Below, in pieces: positions 7,490-15,433 of a DNA stretch of 20,061 nucleotides. Position 1 is the stretch's first letter. The number at the start of each line of letters is the position of its first letter. The notes under the pieces were generated by a model. The model was not told where the DNA came from, ran no database searches, and was given only the letters and a program-made list of their open reading frames with translations. Origin of the DNA: Candidatus Micrarchaeum sp. (GTDB taxonomy: Archaea > Micrarchaeota > Micrarchaeia > CAILAH01); NCBI GenBank assembly GCA_020723045.1, contig DYJQ01000013.1:1-20061 (forward strand), read 5' to 3'. A program made the position numbers and the translations under genes.

Positions 7490-8719
7490 TTATGGCCTTG
7501 GCTTCAACACGAATAACAGCACTGCAGAGATGGATGCAACCACCACGCCAAAATAGAATGCGGCTTGTGGCGAGAATGACTGCCATAGATAACCTGCTAT
7601 AAGGCCTGCTGGAAGCGCAATAAAGCCGGTTACCGTCTGGAATATGCCAAGCGACGCTCCCTTATACTCTGGCGGGGAGATGTCTGCAGCATATGCCCTT
7701 TGCGTTGCGCTCACCATCGCAAATGATATGCCATAAAGAATGAACAGGATCATGAATATAGGTAGGGAGGTGTTGATGGCAAACCCCAGTGAGACTATGG
7801 CAAAGAGCACATATCCCATTATGAGCACCTCTCTCTTTCCAATACGGTCTGCATACTTGCCGATGGGGTATGCAAAAAGCGCATAGAAAATGTTGAAGAG
7901 TATGTATAGCAGTACGGGTATTACAAGGCCCTCGGTAAGCTGGACTTTCATTATGAAGAACATATAGCTGAAGTTCGCAAGCGCAAAGAGGGAGGCAATC
8001 ACCGTAAATATGAGCAGGTCTTTTGAGAGTGCATTCTTAATCTCCTTCACCTCAAACCCGTTCTGCCTTTGCACAAAGCGCGGCTCTCTTACGAAGATGA
8101 GAGGGGTTATTGAGAGCAGTGCTATGGCACCTGCAACCGCTATTATGAGCCAGTAGTCAATTTTCATATAGAGCAGGAGGAGTGCAACCGCAGCCGAGCC
8201 GAGCAGTGCGCCCGCAGTGTCAAGCGCCTGATGCAGGCCAAACCCGGCGCCCGTCTTGGTGGGCATGAGCTGGCTTATCATCGCATCCCGCGGCGCATCC
8301 CGCATCCCCTTCCCAAGCCTCTCAAGAGAGACTGTCGCAAGCGCAAACAGCGGCGATGGCGCAAATGCAAGTGCAATCTTCCATACAGCAGAGTTTGCAT
8401 AGCCGGCATATACAAAAGGCATTCTTTTCCCTATCATATCAGAGTAATATCCGAATACAAACTTGAGCAGGTTCGCAAGTGCATCGCGCACACCGCCCAC
8501 CAATCCTATTATTACGGGGGAGGCACCGAGTGATGTGAGGAAAAACGGAAGGATTGGCATTATCATCTCACTGCTAAAATCATTCAGAAAGCTCGCAAGG
8601 CCGAGCATGAGTACATTTTTCTTGCCGTCTCTATCGCTATGCTCTTCATCACTCGGCTGGCCAGACTTGGCATTCCTTGCCCCTATGTTTTTTCCTACCT
8701 CCCCCTTCTCCATGGTCAT
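7490..8719 (-). CDS. MFS transporter (12-TM type)
   Basis: This is a 409-aa major facilitator superfamily permease. A charged cytosolic N-terminal extension of about 33 residues precedes the first hydrophobic segment (VLMLGLASFLNDFSSEMIMPILPFFL). The family's motif A between helices 2 and 3 is GYYSDMIGKRMP (90-101). It is followed by ERLGKGMRDAPRDA (133-146), seen in a subgroup of prokaryotic drug/metabolite exporters. The second half repeats motif A (YPIGKYADRIGKR, about 285-297). About 12 hydrophobic spans are visible, in a 6+6 layout. The substrate is not identifiable. Two ATGs compete: 8719, used here, and 8713. The TATA-like element at 8737-8742 is 27 bases from 8713, so a leaderless start there is equally plausible. 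Confidence 0.85.
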   Translation of the reverse strand: MTMEKGEVGKNIGARNAKSGQPSDEEHSDRDGKKNVLMLGLASFLNDFSSEMIMPILPFFLTSLGASPVIIGLVGGVRDALANLLKFVFGYYSDMIGKRMPFVYAGYANSAVWKIALAFAPSPLFALATVSLERLGKGMRDAPRDAMISQLMPTKTGAGFGLHQALDTAGALLGSAAVALLLLYMKIDYWLIIAVAGAIALLSITPLIFVREPRFVQRQNGFEVKEIKNALSKDLLIFTVIASLFALANFSYMFFIMKVQLTEGLVIPVLLYILFNIFYALFAYPIGKYADRIGKREVLIMGYVLFAIVSLGFAINTSLPIFMILFILYGISFAMVSATQRAYAADISPPEYKGASLGIFQTVTGFIALPAGLIAGYLWQSFSPQAAFYFGVVVASISAVLLFVLKPRP

Positions 8720-8729
8720 CCTATAGTGG

Positions 8730-8744
8730 TTTAAAGTTTAAAAA
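8730..8744. promoter_or_regulatory. Shared TATA element between the MFS gene and RNase P RNA gene
   Basis: Two tttaaa units (8730-8735 and 8737-8742) flank one G, making a near-palindrome. On the plus strand tttaaaaa is centred about 25 bases before the predicted 5' end of RNase P RNA (8765). On the minus strand the same bases lie 21-27 bases before the candidate MFS starts. One element could serve both promoters. Confidence 0.45.
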
Positions 8745-8764
8745 GTGCCACCAGCCTAAAACAT

Positions 8765-9089
8765 ATGAGCGGGCAGGAGACGGCTCACCGGGTACTCCGG
8801 AGGAAGGTCCGCCCACGCAGAGTGCTGGCCGCAATAATAGTGCGGTGGGAGGAACAGAAACGATACTGTGCCTGCCATATGGGATGAGGCTCTCGACATT
8901 TCCGCGGAAGCGGAAATCGCCGGGGTGCGAGGTGCAAAACCCTCGCATACGACGTCGGTAGGCGGCAGATGAAACGGCCTCCCTACCCAGCGTGATGAGC
9001 GTGCAAGCCCTTACGGGTGCTTAGACCAATGCCGTCAAATGGGTATGAAAATATCCAAAACAAAAGGCGGCCTACAACTGCCCGCTCAT
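8765..9089 (+). ncRNA. rnpB: RNase P RNA
   Basis: This is the catalytic RNA that removes 5' leaders from pre-tRNAs. The ends form a perfect 12-bp P1 helix (8765-8776 with 9078-9089). P2 pairs gacggc 8779-8784 with gccgtc 9031-9036. The universally conserved CR-I block gaggaaggtcc (8800-8810) forms P4 with CR-V: GG 8806-8807 pairs with CC 9071-9072, and CCGCC 8809-8813 with GGCGG 9066-9070, leaving the hallmark bulged U at 8808. These pairs differ from the common bacterial sequence in a compensating way, which supports the helix. P5 pairs 8814-8818 with 8990-8994. CR-II aacagaaacgatac (8853-8866), CR-III gatgaaacggcc (8968-8979) and CR-IV agaccaat (9023-9030) are present. P3 is only a 4-bp hairpin. 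An extra GAAA-capped hairpin (9041-9056) sits in J2/4. The length of about 325 nt is normal. Confidence 0.95.
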
Positions 9090-9101
9090 TGCATAAGCAA
9101 A

Positions 9102-10220
9102 TCATTCAACCTTTACTTCACTTCTCTTGAACCAGAGCGTTAGCGGATAGAGGATGAGGGTGAGGCCGGCGAGTATAAAAGAGGCCATTATGCTGTAATA
9201 CGCCGCAACTGCAAGCACGATGAGTGTCCCCACAACCCTGCCGGCATTCAGTACGAATTCGCGCCCTATCATCGCCTTGCGCATGTCCCGGCCACTGTCA
9301 ACGACTATCGCGGTGGTGAAAGGATAAAACAGGTTAGTGAAAAAATACCTCACTGCACTCGAGATAAACCAGAGGAATTGCATGCTCGCAAACACTGAGA
9401 TTATGTTGCTAATGGCCAACATGATGCTGAACACGTTGAGGTAGAGCGACCGTTTCCTGCTCTTGTCAGATAGTGCACTAACCGCCAGCGAGCCTATTAT
9501 GGAGAACATTGCAGTGGCTGAAAGAAAGAGGCCCAGCTCTTGGGGCAGGTGGAAGAAGATTAATGCAACCACTATAGCACTGCACCAGTTTATGCCCTCG
9601 TAAAGGCCAAGGAAGAAATTAACTAATTTATATCCGCGAAGCTCTTCAAGGCAAGATGGGAGCTTATAGTCAAAATACACTTTTGGAAGAGACGCCATCA
9701 ATATGGCCGCAAGCAAGTATATAATGGCAGTGCAAAGCATGAGCACCTCAAATCCGTATGATGCGGCTATCCACCCCGCCACCAGAGGCATTATCACACT
9801 CATGACAGCAAAGACCGCAAAGTACACCGAGCTCATCAATGCCTCACGCCCCTTGCACAGCGGAAAATACATGCCATTAAACGGGACCCAAAACAGGAAG
9901 AGATAGCTGCCCAAAAGAAAAATGGTTGCAAAGAAAAACTCGCGCGAATACGGTATGCCAGCGAACAGCATATATGCGAGTGCTGAGATTACTGCACCAG
10001 CAATCATCGTCCTGCGGAGGTCAATCGTCCTTCCGTTGAGTAGGAGCATCAAAATGAGGGGGGAGAAATAGGCAATCACATTCGCGAATATTATATCGGT
10101 CATGCTTAGGCCGGCGTGCAAGAAATAGAGAAAGAGCTGGCTGCCCCCCAGCGAGCTAGCCATGCCCCACAAGGCCCCGATGATGAGGAATGAATAAGTG
10201 CGCCCATCCATGTCTTTCAT
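9102..10220 (-). CDS. MFS-like multi-spanning membrane transporter
   Basis: This protein of 372 aa (from ATG 10220) is almost wholly hydrophobic, with 11-12 predicted membrane spans and short polar loops. It reads as a major facilitator: a loop NGRTIDLRR after the second span, a central cytosolic loop (about residues 185-200, DYKLPSCLEELRG), and a second-half loop SDKSRKRS that resembles motif A. It is only distantly like the MFS protein at 7490-8719, and no substrate is evident. A GTG three codons further up (10229) is an alternative start; neither start has a good Shine-Dalgarno. The aminopeptidase gene ends 5 bases before the GTG, so this is the last gene of the minus-strand operon. Its stop is only 12 bases from the 3' end of the convergent RNase P RNA gene. 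Confidence 0.8.
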   Translation of the reverse strand: MKDMDGRTYSFLIIGALWGMASSLGGSQLFLYFLHAGLSMTDIIFANVIAYFSPLILMLLLNGRTIDLRRTMIAGAVISALAYMLFAGIPYSREFFFATIFLLGSYLFLFWVPFNGMYFPLCKGREALMSSVYFAVFAVMSVIMPLVAGWIAASYGFEVLMLCTAIIYLLAAILMASLPKVYFDYKLPSCLEELRGYKLVNFFLGLYEGINWCSAIVVALIFFHLPQELGLFLSATAMFSIIGSLAVSALSDKSRKRSLYLNVFSIMLAISNIISVFASMQFLWFISSAVRYFFTNLFYPFTTAIVVDSGRDMRKAMIGREFVLNAGRVVGTLIVLAVAAYYSIMASFILAGLTLILYPLTLWFKRSEVKVE

Positions 10221-10234
10221 AACCGCCACAATAT

Positions 10235-11680
10235 TTAATCTTTCTCAAGCAGTTTTATCGTTTCAATGCATATTGAAACACCGGCACCACTGGCCCCAAA
10301 CTCTATAGGCGGGATGGGCCTTGGCCTATACGCCGTCCCTGCAATGTCAAGATGCACCCACTTGGCCTTTGCGACGAAGTTTGAGAGAAACATCGCGCCT
10401 GTTATCGTGCCTGCCTCTCCAGTCCCGCTAATATTCCTGAGGTCTGCATACTTGCCTTTCATGAGCTCGCCATACTCCGGCCAGAGAGGGAGTTCCCATA
10501 CCTCGTCAAAACTGTCGAGTGATGCGTTCTTTACCAGCTTATTAAATGCATCATCATTGCCCAAGAGGCCCGAGCATATGTTGCCCAGTGCAACCACGCA
10601 TGCGCCCGTGAGAGTGGCCATATCTATGATGTAATCCGGCTTGTACTTGTCATCAGCATATGCGAGCACATCCGCGAGAACAAGCCTGCCCTCAGCATCT
10701 GTATTGTCAATCTCTATTGTCTTTCCATTATACGCCTTAACGATATCTCCCGGCTTTGCCGCACGGCCACCCGGCATATTCTCGGTAGATGGCAGCAGGC
10801 CTATCACATTCACCTTCGGCCTCAACTCTGCAACCGCCTTCATCACACCCAGCACTGCGCACGCACCACTCTTATCGAACTTCATCTCCTCCATTCCTTT
10901 GCTAGGCTTGAGCGAGATGCCGCCGCTATCGAATGTGAGGCCTTTCCCGATTACTGCAATCGTCTTCTTGGCGCCCTTGGCTTTATACTCTATTATGGGG
11001 AGCATAGGCTCCTGCGCACTGCCACTCGAGACTGCAAGCAGCGCGTTCATCCCCATTTTTCGCATATCCTCCTTAGCAAGAAGCCTGAAGCCGAGTTTGT
11101 GCTTCTTCGCCAGCTCTCTCGCCTTATCGGCCATGAATTTTGGGGTGGCAATGTTGGCTGGGTTGTTGGCAATATCGCGCGCATAGTTTACAGACTCTGC
11201 AATCATGAGCGCATCATTCGCAATATTGACGTCCTTCTCATTCACAAGCACACTCACATGTTTTAACCCGCCCTTCTCCTTTTCATCATCACCTTTCTTG
11301 GACTTGAAATCACCGCTCTTGTGCAACTTCACTTTGAGCGCATACACAAGGTTCTTTATGTGAATTTGACCAAGAGATGTCGCATCAATCTCAATCTCCT
11401 TTATCTTGAGTGCCTGCACAAGGCCAACCGCAGAAACCGCAGCTGTGCGCATATTCCTTCCAAGCAGCTTCTCCTTCTCGCCAAGCCCAACAACAACCCT
11501 ATCGCCAAGGAATGTGGTTTCAGATAGTTTTCCACTAAATGACTGCTCCTCTAACCTCTCTTTCAGGTCCTTGAGCCCGCCTTCCAAAACGGGCTTCTTG
11601 CCTTTTTCAGAATAGCAGAATTGCACCGCAACATACCTCGGGTTGTGTCTTGTCGTGATCTCAACTGTTGCATCTTCCAT
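10235..11680 (-). CDS. pepA: Leucyl aminopeptidase, peptidase family M17
   Basis: This cytosolic, normally hexameric, two-metal enzyme removes N-terminal residues from peptides. The full set of M17 active-site residues is present at the spacing seen in E. coli PepA, numbering from ATG 11680: Lys246, Asp251 (GKGLTFDSGG), Lys258, Asp269 (MKFDKSG), and Asp328, Glu330 and Arg332 in the signature NTDAEGRL. The N-terminal half is the variable macro-like domain, and a Lys/Asp-rich insertion lies at about 121-139. Length (481 aa) is normal. I chose ATG 11680 over the GTG at 11689 because a strong Shine-Dalgarno, AGGTGA (11686-11691), sits five bases before the ATG and the GTG lies inside it. That ribosome-binding site overlaps the stop codon of the upstream transglutaminase-like gene, which points to translational coupling. 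Confidence 0.95.
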   Translation of the reverse strand: MEDATVEITTRHNPRYVAVQFCYSEKGKKPVLEGGLKDLKERLEEQSFSGKLSETTFLGDRVVVGLGEKEKLLGRNMRTAAVSAVGLVQALKIKEIEIDATSLGQIHIKNLVYALKVKLHKSGDFKSKKGDDEKEKGGLKHVSVLVNEKDVNIANDALMIAESVNYARDIANNPANIATPKFMADKARELAKKHKLGFRLLAKEDMRKMGMNALLAVSSGSAQEPMLPIIEYKAKGAKKTIAVIGKGLTFDSGGISLKPSKGMEEMKFDKSGACAVLGVMKAVAELRPKVNVIGLLPSTENMPGGRAAKPGDIVKAYNGKTIEIDNTDAEGRLVLADVLAYADDKYKPDYIIDMATLTGACVVALGNICSGLLGNDDAFNKLVKNASLDSFDEVWELPLWPEYGELMKGKYADLRNISGTGEAGTITGAMFLSNFVAKAKWVHLDIAGTAYRPRPIPPIEFGASGAGVSICIETIKLLEKD

Positions 11681-11685
11681 CTCAT

Positions 11686-13803
11686 TCACCTACTTGAAAT
11701 AGATTTTACGTAAAATAATATAACTGAGAGCGATATAAGAATGGCTGCGGTTGTGCATAGATGCGCACTGCTCTTTTCACCTAACCCATCCATATATTCA
11801 CTGAATGCACACTCGCTCTCGAATGCCTCCGTATATGTGCGCACATGCCCTGCCTTGTCTATCCACTCTACGCGCAGTTCATGTTTGCCGGCTTCAAGCC
11901 TAGTTTGGCTGTGCACATTCACTTTATTCCCATCCGCATAAAATTCATAGGCCTCGTATGGGCCAGAAACATCAAACATGTAGGTGCAATTAGTGCCCTC
12001 AAATTTCTCAATACTGATCGCGGGTTCAAACACTTCTATGAATGATTCATACCTATACTCCTCAAACCCAAAATCTATGATGAAAATGAATTTGTGACGG
12101 CCTGCTGGCAACTGCCTTATGGTGTAATTAATTGCATAATTTTCATTAAGCGACCTCTCGAAATATTCCTGATTGCCATCAATAAATATTTTGACGGTAT
12201 ATGGCTCCCCGCTCGTTATCCTAAAAGAGGATGTGAATACGCCGTTCTTGTCGGCTGGTATGTTTTCAGCCAAGTAAAGGCTGTTGAGCACATACTTATC
12301 CGATGAGCTATGCTGTCCGCTGAAATCCAATTCAATGTGTCTTGCATAGTCGCTGTTATAGATGAGGACATTATGAATGGGCGCCTCCCCTTTCTCAACG
12401 GAGAGGTCGTATGAGTACCCTTTATAGGTTGTTACGGACTTTGCAGAATGATCCTCAACGATGAACAGCTCCTTGTTTGAGAGCGAGCTTATGTGCACCG
12501 TTGCATCTTTACCTGTGAATTTAGATATAACCGCACTGAACGTGCCCGCATTTCCTTTCATGCCGCTCACGTTTACGTTTACTATATCCGTGCCAAAGTT
12601 GTGCGACACAACCACTGGACAGAAGTAGTTATAGTTAGTGTTAAGTGAATCTGAAACCTTAAACGGCACGATGACATTGTTCATACCCGGGTGCATGAAC
12701 ACATTTATATCTTTCTGGCCGAAAGCGACTATTTCAGAATCACTAGCACAGGGGGCTATGCGCATCGTAAACATCCTGTAATCCAGGCTGTTGATTGTTA
12801 ATAAGAGTGCGCCATCACTGCCAAAGCCGAAGTTGTCCTCAGGCACTATCTTTATTTCATATGGAAGGGTGTCCTCTCTGTAATCTATTATCTTTATTTC
12901 CTCTGCGGCCGAGCCGGGGGAACCGCGCCCCTCCCACACAAGCTCCGCCCCCCTCTCGGTAAAGTAGGCGCGTGCGTATTCAGCAAACCCAGTATCATCG
13001 CTGAAATACATTGGGATGTGCGTCGCATCAATGTAGCCCACCTCGAGCCATGTCGGGTCAACACCCACCCACTCGTTCCCAACATAAACCTCTGCCCATG
13101 AGTGCATCTGCCAGCCGTATTCTGGCGAATATGTATAACCCAATACGGCGCGTGAGGGATAGCCGAGCGAGCGCGAGAGTGCAAGGAAGAGGTTTGTATA
13201 TTCAACGCACACACCGACTGGGTTTGTGTAAACAAGCGTTGAGTCTTTATTCTTGCCCACCTCTCCAAAGTCATATGTAATATAGCTGTTCACCCATACG
13301 GCGAGTGCTGCAATCTTGTCAATATCATCCCTGTAGTCGCGCGTGATGTTCCTTGCCATACTGCGTATCTCATCAGAGAACTTGATATGGCTGGTCTCCT
13401 TCGTATAAGGAGCAAGCTCTCTTCCGAGTGAATATGTATCATTGAGTGAGGATATGCTCCGGCTTGATGTCTCAACATCAACCGCCACTCTATAAGTGTA
13501 AGATGTGGCGCGCTCATTAGCGTTTATAAGGAGGAATTGATTATCGCCAGCAGTGTAGAGTGAATAATTTTCTGGAAGGTCCATCGAGATGGACTGGTAA
13601 TGAGTCTCTTGAGGTACTGAGAGGTTCAGCTGAAGGTCGTACATGTAGCCTGTTGTGGGTGAGATTGTGCCCTCACGCATGAGATTCGTCTTTAAGTACG
13701 ATACTGAGACTGGGTTGAATGTGGTTGCCTGCTCTGAGTATGAAAGGGTAATAAGAGTAATCAGAAGAATTGGTGTAAACACAAATAATATTCTCATATT
13801 CAT
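11686..13803 (-). CDS. Secreted, membrane-anchored transglutaminase-like (cysteine protease-fold) protein
   Basis: This 705-aa surface protein has an N-terminal signal peptide (MNMRILFVFTPILLITLITLSYS, cleavage perhaps near residue 23-25). A transglutaminase-like core follows at about 135-260 with a complete catalytic triad: Cys199 (NPVGVCVEYTNLF), His234 (GWQMHSWAEVYV) and Asp249 (WVGVDPTW). The rest, about 290-670, looks like a series of beta-rich, Ig-like domains with many N-glycosylation sequons. A C-terminal hydrophobic helix (about 680-700, ILISLSVILFYV) anchors it with a short basic tail inside. Archaeal members of this superfamily are usually predicted peptidases or amidases rather than cross-linkers. 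The actual substrate is unknown. The start ATG overlaps the Nudix stop by four bases (ATGA). An in-frame ATG two codons later is an alternative start. Confidence 0.87.
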   Translation of the reverse strand: MNMRILFVFTPILLITLITLSYSEQATTFNPVSVSYLKTNLMREGTISPTTGYMYDLQLNLSVPQETHYQSISMDLPENYSLYTAGDNQFLLINANERATSYTYRVAVDVETSSRSISSLNDTYSLGRELAPYTKETSHIKFSDEIRSMARNITRDYRDDIDKIAALAVWVNSYITYDFGEVGKNKDSTLVYTNPVGVCVEYTNLFLALSRSLGYPSRAVLGYTYSPEYGWQMHSWAEVYVGNEWVGVDPTWLEVGYIDATHIPMYFSDDTGFAEYARAYFTERGAELVWEGRGSPGSAAEEIKIIDYREDTLPYEIKIVPEDNFGFGSDGALLLTINSLDYRMFTMRIAPCASDSEIVAFGQKDINVFMHPGMNNVIVPFKVSDSLNTNYNYFCPVVVSHNFGTDIVNVNVSGMKGNAGTFSAVISKFTGKDATVHISSLSNKELFIVEDHSAKSVTTYKGYSYDLSVEKGEAPIHNVLIYNSDYARHIELDFSGQHSSSDKYVLNSLYLAENIPADKNGVFTSSFRITSGEPYTVKIFIDGNQEYFERSLNENYAINYTIRQLPAGRHKFIFIIDFGFEEYRYESFIEVFEPAISIEKFEGTNCTYMFDVSGPYEAYEFYADGNKVNVHSQTRLEAGKHELRVEWIDKAGHVRTYTEAFESECAFSEYMDGLGEKSSAHLCTTAAILISLSVILFYVKSISSR

Positions 13804-14204
13804 TTTTCTCGCCTCGCGTACAGTGCGAGTGCATCGAGCAGTATCCTCTTGTGGTCGAATGCCAGCACCCCATCCATTATGTTATCATATGGATACCACA
13901 GCACATCTGTAGTGTCAAACCCGGGCCTCTCAACCCCGCCTACCGCATCACAAAGGTATGCGGCTGCAACCGTGCCACGCGGGTCCCTCTTCGGGTCAGA
14001 ATAAATACCCACAAGAGAGGTTGGCCTTACCTTGAGCCCAGTTTCCTCTTCCGCCTCTCTCACCGCACATTGTTCCAACGTCTCACCATCCTCCAGCCGG
14101 CCTCCCGGAAGTGCAAGCATCCCTTTGTATGGCTCTGTGGCGCGCTTAATAAGAAGCACGCGGCCATCTCTTATCACAACGATATCCGCGGCAAGAGGAC
14201 GCAT
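13800..14204 (-). CDS. Nudix hydrolase (MutT / ADP-ribose pyrophosphatase type)
   Basis: Nudix enzymes cleave nucleoside diphosphates linked to another moiety. This 134-aa protein is a single Nudix domain. Its Nudix box fits GX5EX7REUXEEXGU exactly: Gly35, Glu41, Arg49-Glu50, Glu53-Glu54 and Gly56, with the metal-binding glutamates intact. The small size fits 8-oxo-dGTP or ADP-ribose hydrolases; the specificity cannot be read. The start has a clear Shine-Dalgarno, GAGGT (14211-14215), seven bases upstream. It lies 19 bases after rfcL and overlaps the transglutaminase-like gene by four bases, so it is an internal operon gene. Confidence 0.92.
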   Translation of the reverse strand: MRPLAADIVVIRDGRVLLIKRATEPYKGMLALPGGRLEDGETLEQCAVREAEEETGLKVRPTSLVGIYSDPKRDPRGTVAAAYLCDAVGGVERPGFDTTDVLWYPYDNIMDGVLAFDHKRILLDALALYARREK

Positions 14205-14223
14205 CGAATTACCTCACACATGT

Positions 14224-15381
14224 TTACAACTTTTTTACAAACTCCAACTCATCCTCGCTCAACTCAAAGAAGTCCAAAGACTGGCCAGCCTTTGCGGCAA
14301 GCTGTAGAGGAAGGAAGTAAGATTCAGCATCACCAACCGAGACGTGGCACTTTAGCGCAATCTTTTTACGCAGGGTTTTCATAAGCCCGCGTTTTTCTGC
14401 ACTCATGCTCATCATCCTTAAGTACTCAGGAAACTCATACTTGACAAATTTGTGGTACCGCTCATCCTTTGATAGCGCCACACCCGCAAGCATGAGCGCA
14501 TTGCTGTATTTGAGGAGCTTCCATGATTGGCGGCGTATGAGCCGGCCGTCAAACAGGTCTGCACGTGAAAGCCAGTCATATGCGGATGCTATTTCATTGA
14601 TTTTTTCATACTCGCTCGCAATATTCTGCTCAATCCATAACTTTATCAAGTCATGGTCGAGGGTTGCGCCATTGAATGAATTAATGGCCTCCTGATAAGT
14701 GCCAGCCTTGAAAAGGCCTTTCATGCACTCAAACACCAACTGGTCGCGGTCGCGCATCGAGTTTGGCTGGTGTGCCTGCAGGTCGATTATGGCCGAACGC
14801 AGGTCGCCATCACTGTTCTCTGCGATACTTGCAATATCGTCTTCACTGATATCCATCCTCTCCTCCTTAGCTATCCTAGCAATAACCGACTGCACCGTCC
14901 TCTTATTGACCTTCTTCATCTCTATGAACTTGCATATAGTACGGAGGGGTGCAATCCTCTTATTCCAGCCATCGTTTGCGAGCAGTATGAGTGGCTGTGA
15001 AGCATTCTTTGCAATCGTTGCGATTGCGGATACGCCTCCCCTATCAGCACTCCCCTCCAACCCATCAACTTCATCTATGAGTATGAGCTTGTACTTTGAG
15101 AAAAGGCCCATCGAACTGCTTGCTGCGCCCATCAGCCTCTCAACCTCGCCCTTATTCCTAGTATCTGATGCGTTGAATTCGAGTATCTCCCAACCCAATT
15201 CGTGCGCAAGCGCATATACAAGTGCGGTCTTGCCCACACCCGGCGGGCCATAGACCAGAAGCGGTTTCTGCAGTTTGCCAGCCTCAAAAAGCAGTGCCCA
15301 TCGTTTCACCTCTTCCACAACTGTTGGATTGCCGGCAAACTCGCCAAGGTTCTGTGGCGCGTGTTTCTGGAAAAGGTGCAT
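14224..15381 (-). CDS. rfcL: Replication factor C large subunit (clamp loader)
   Basis: RFC-L pairs with RFC small subunits to load the PCNA clamp at primer-template junctions. The AAA+ module shows Walker A GPPGVGKT (45-52), the RFC-typical FNASDTRNK (69-77), Walker B LILIDEVD (99-106), sensor 1 LILLANDG (131-138) and sensor 2 GDLRSAIIDLQ (192-202, Arg195). The start MHLFQKHAPQNLGEFAGN is typical of large, not small, subunits. At 385 aa it is short: the charged C-terminal tail and a canonical PCNA-binding motif (QxxLxxFF) are missing, the nearest being QSLDFFEL close to the end. The small subunit is not in this window. A TATA-like box just upstream suggests that it starts its own transcript. 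Confidence 0.93.
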   Translation of the reverse strand: MHLFQKHAPQNLGEFAGNPTVVEEVKRWALLFEAGKLQKPLLVYGPPGVGKTALVYALAHELGWEILEFNASDTRNKGEVERLMGAASSSMGLFSKYKLILIDEVDGLEGSADRGGVSAIATIAKNASQPLILLANDGWNKRIAPLRTICKFIEMKKVNKRTVQSVIARIAKEERMDISEDDIASIAENSDGDLRSAIIDLQAHQPNSMRDRDQLVFECMKGLFKAGTYQEAINSFNGATLDHDLIKLWIEQNIASEYEKINEIASAYDWLSRADLFDGRLIRRQSWKLLKYSNALMLAGVALSKDERYHKFVKYEFPEYLRMMSMSAEKRGLMKTLRKKIALKCHVSVGDAESYFLPLQLAAKAGQSLDFFELSEDELEFVKKL

Positions 15382-15399
15382 GGTAGTATTTCTCTCAAA

Positions 15400-15410
15400 A
15401 ATTTAATAAG
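15400..15410 (-). promoter_or_regulatory. TATA-like box upstream of rfcL
   Basis: Read on the minus strand this is cttattaaatt. It lies in the 52-base gap between lhr and rfcL, about 24 bases before the rfcL ATG, which has no Shine-Dalgarno. A separate rfcL-to-MFS transcript is possible; co-transcription with lhr is not excluded. Confidence 0.35.
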
Positions 15411-15433
15411 AACGACAGGGGGTTGAATTATCA

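Noticed and set aside
8677..8961. Protein-coding frames across the RNase P region
   Set aside because: Short open frames exist on both strands, but the conserved blocks and the P1, P2, P4 and P5 pairings explain the sequence as RNA. The peptides look like noise.
14699..15253. Long plus-strand open frame of 184 codons inside rfcL
   Set aside because: It is the antisense shadow of rfcL, whose AAA+ motifs are intact. Its composition (Ser/Ile/Leu-rich) is typical of a reverse-strand artefact. Similar frames opposite ABCE1, pelota and pepA were rejected for the same reason.
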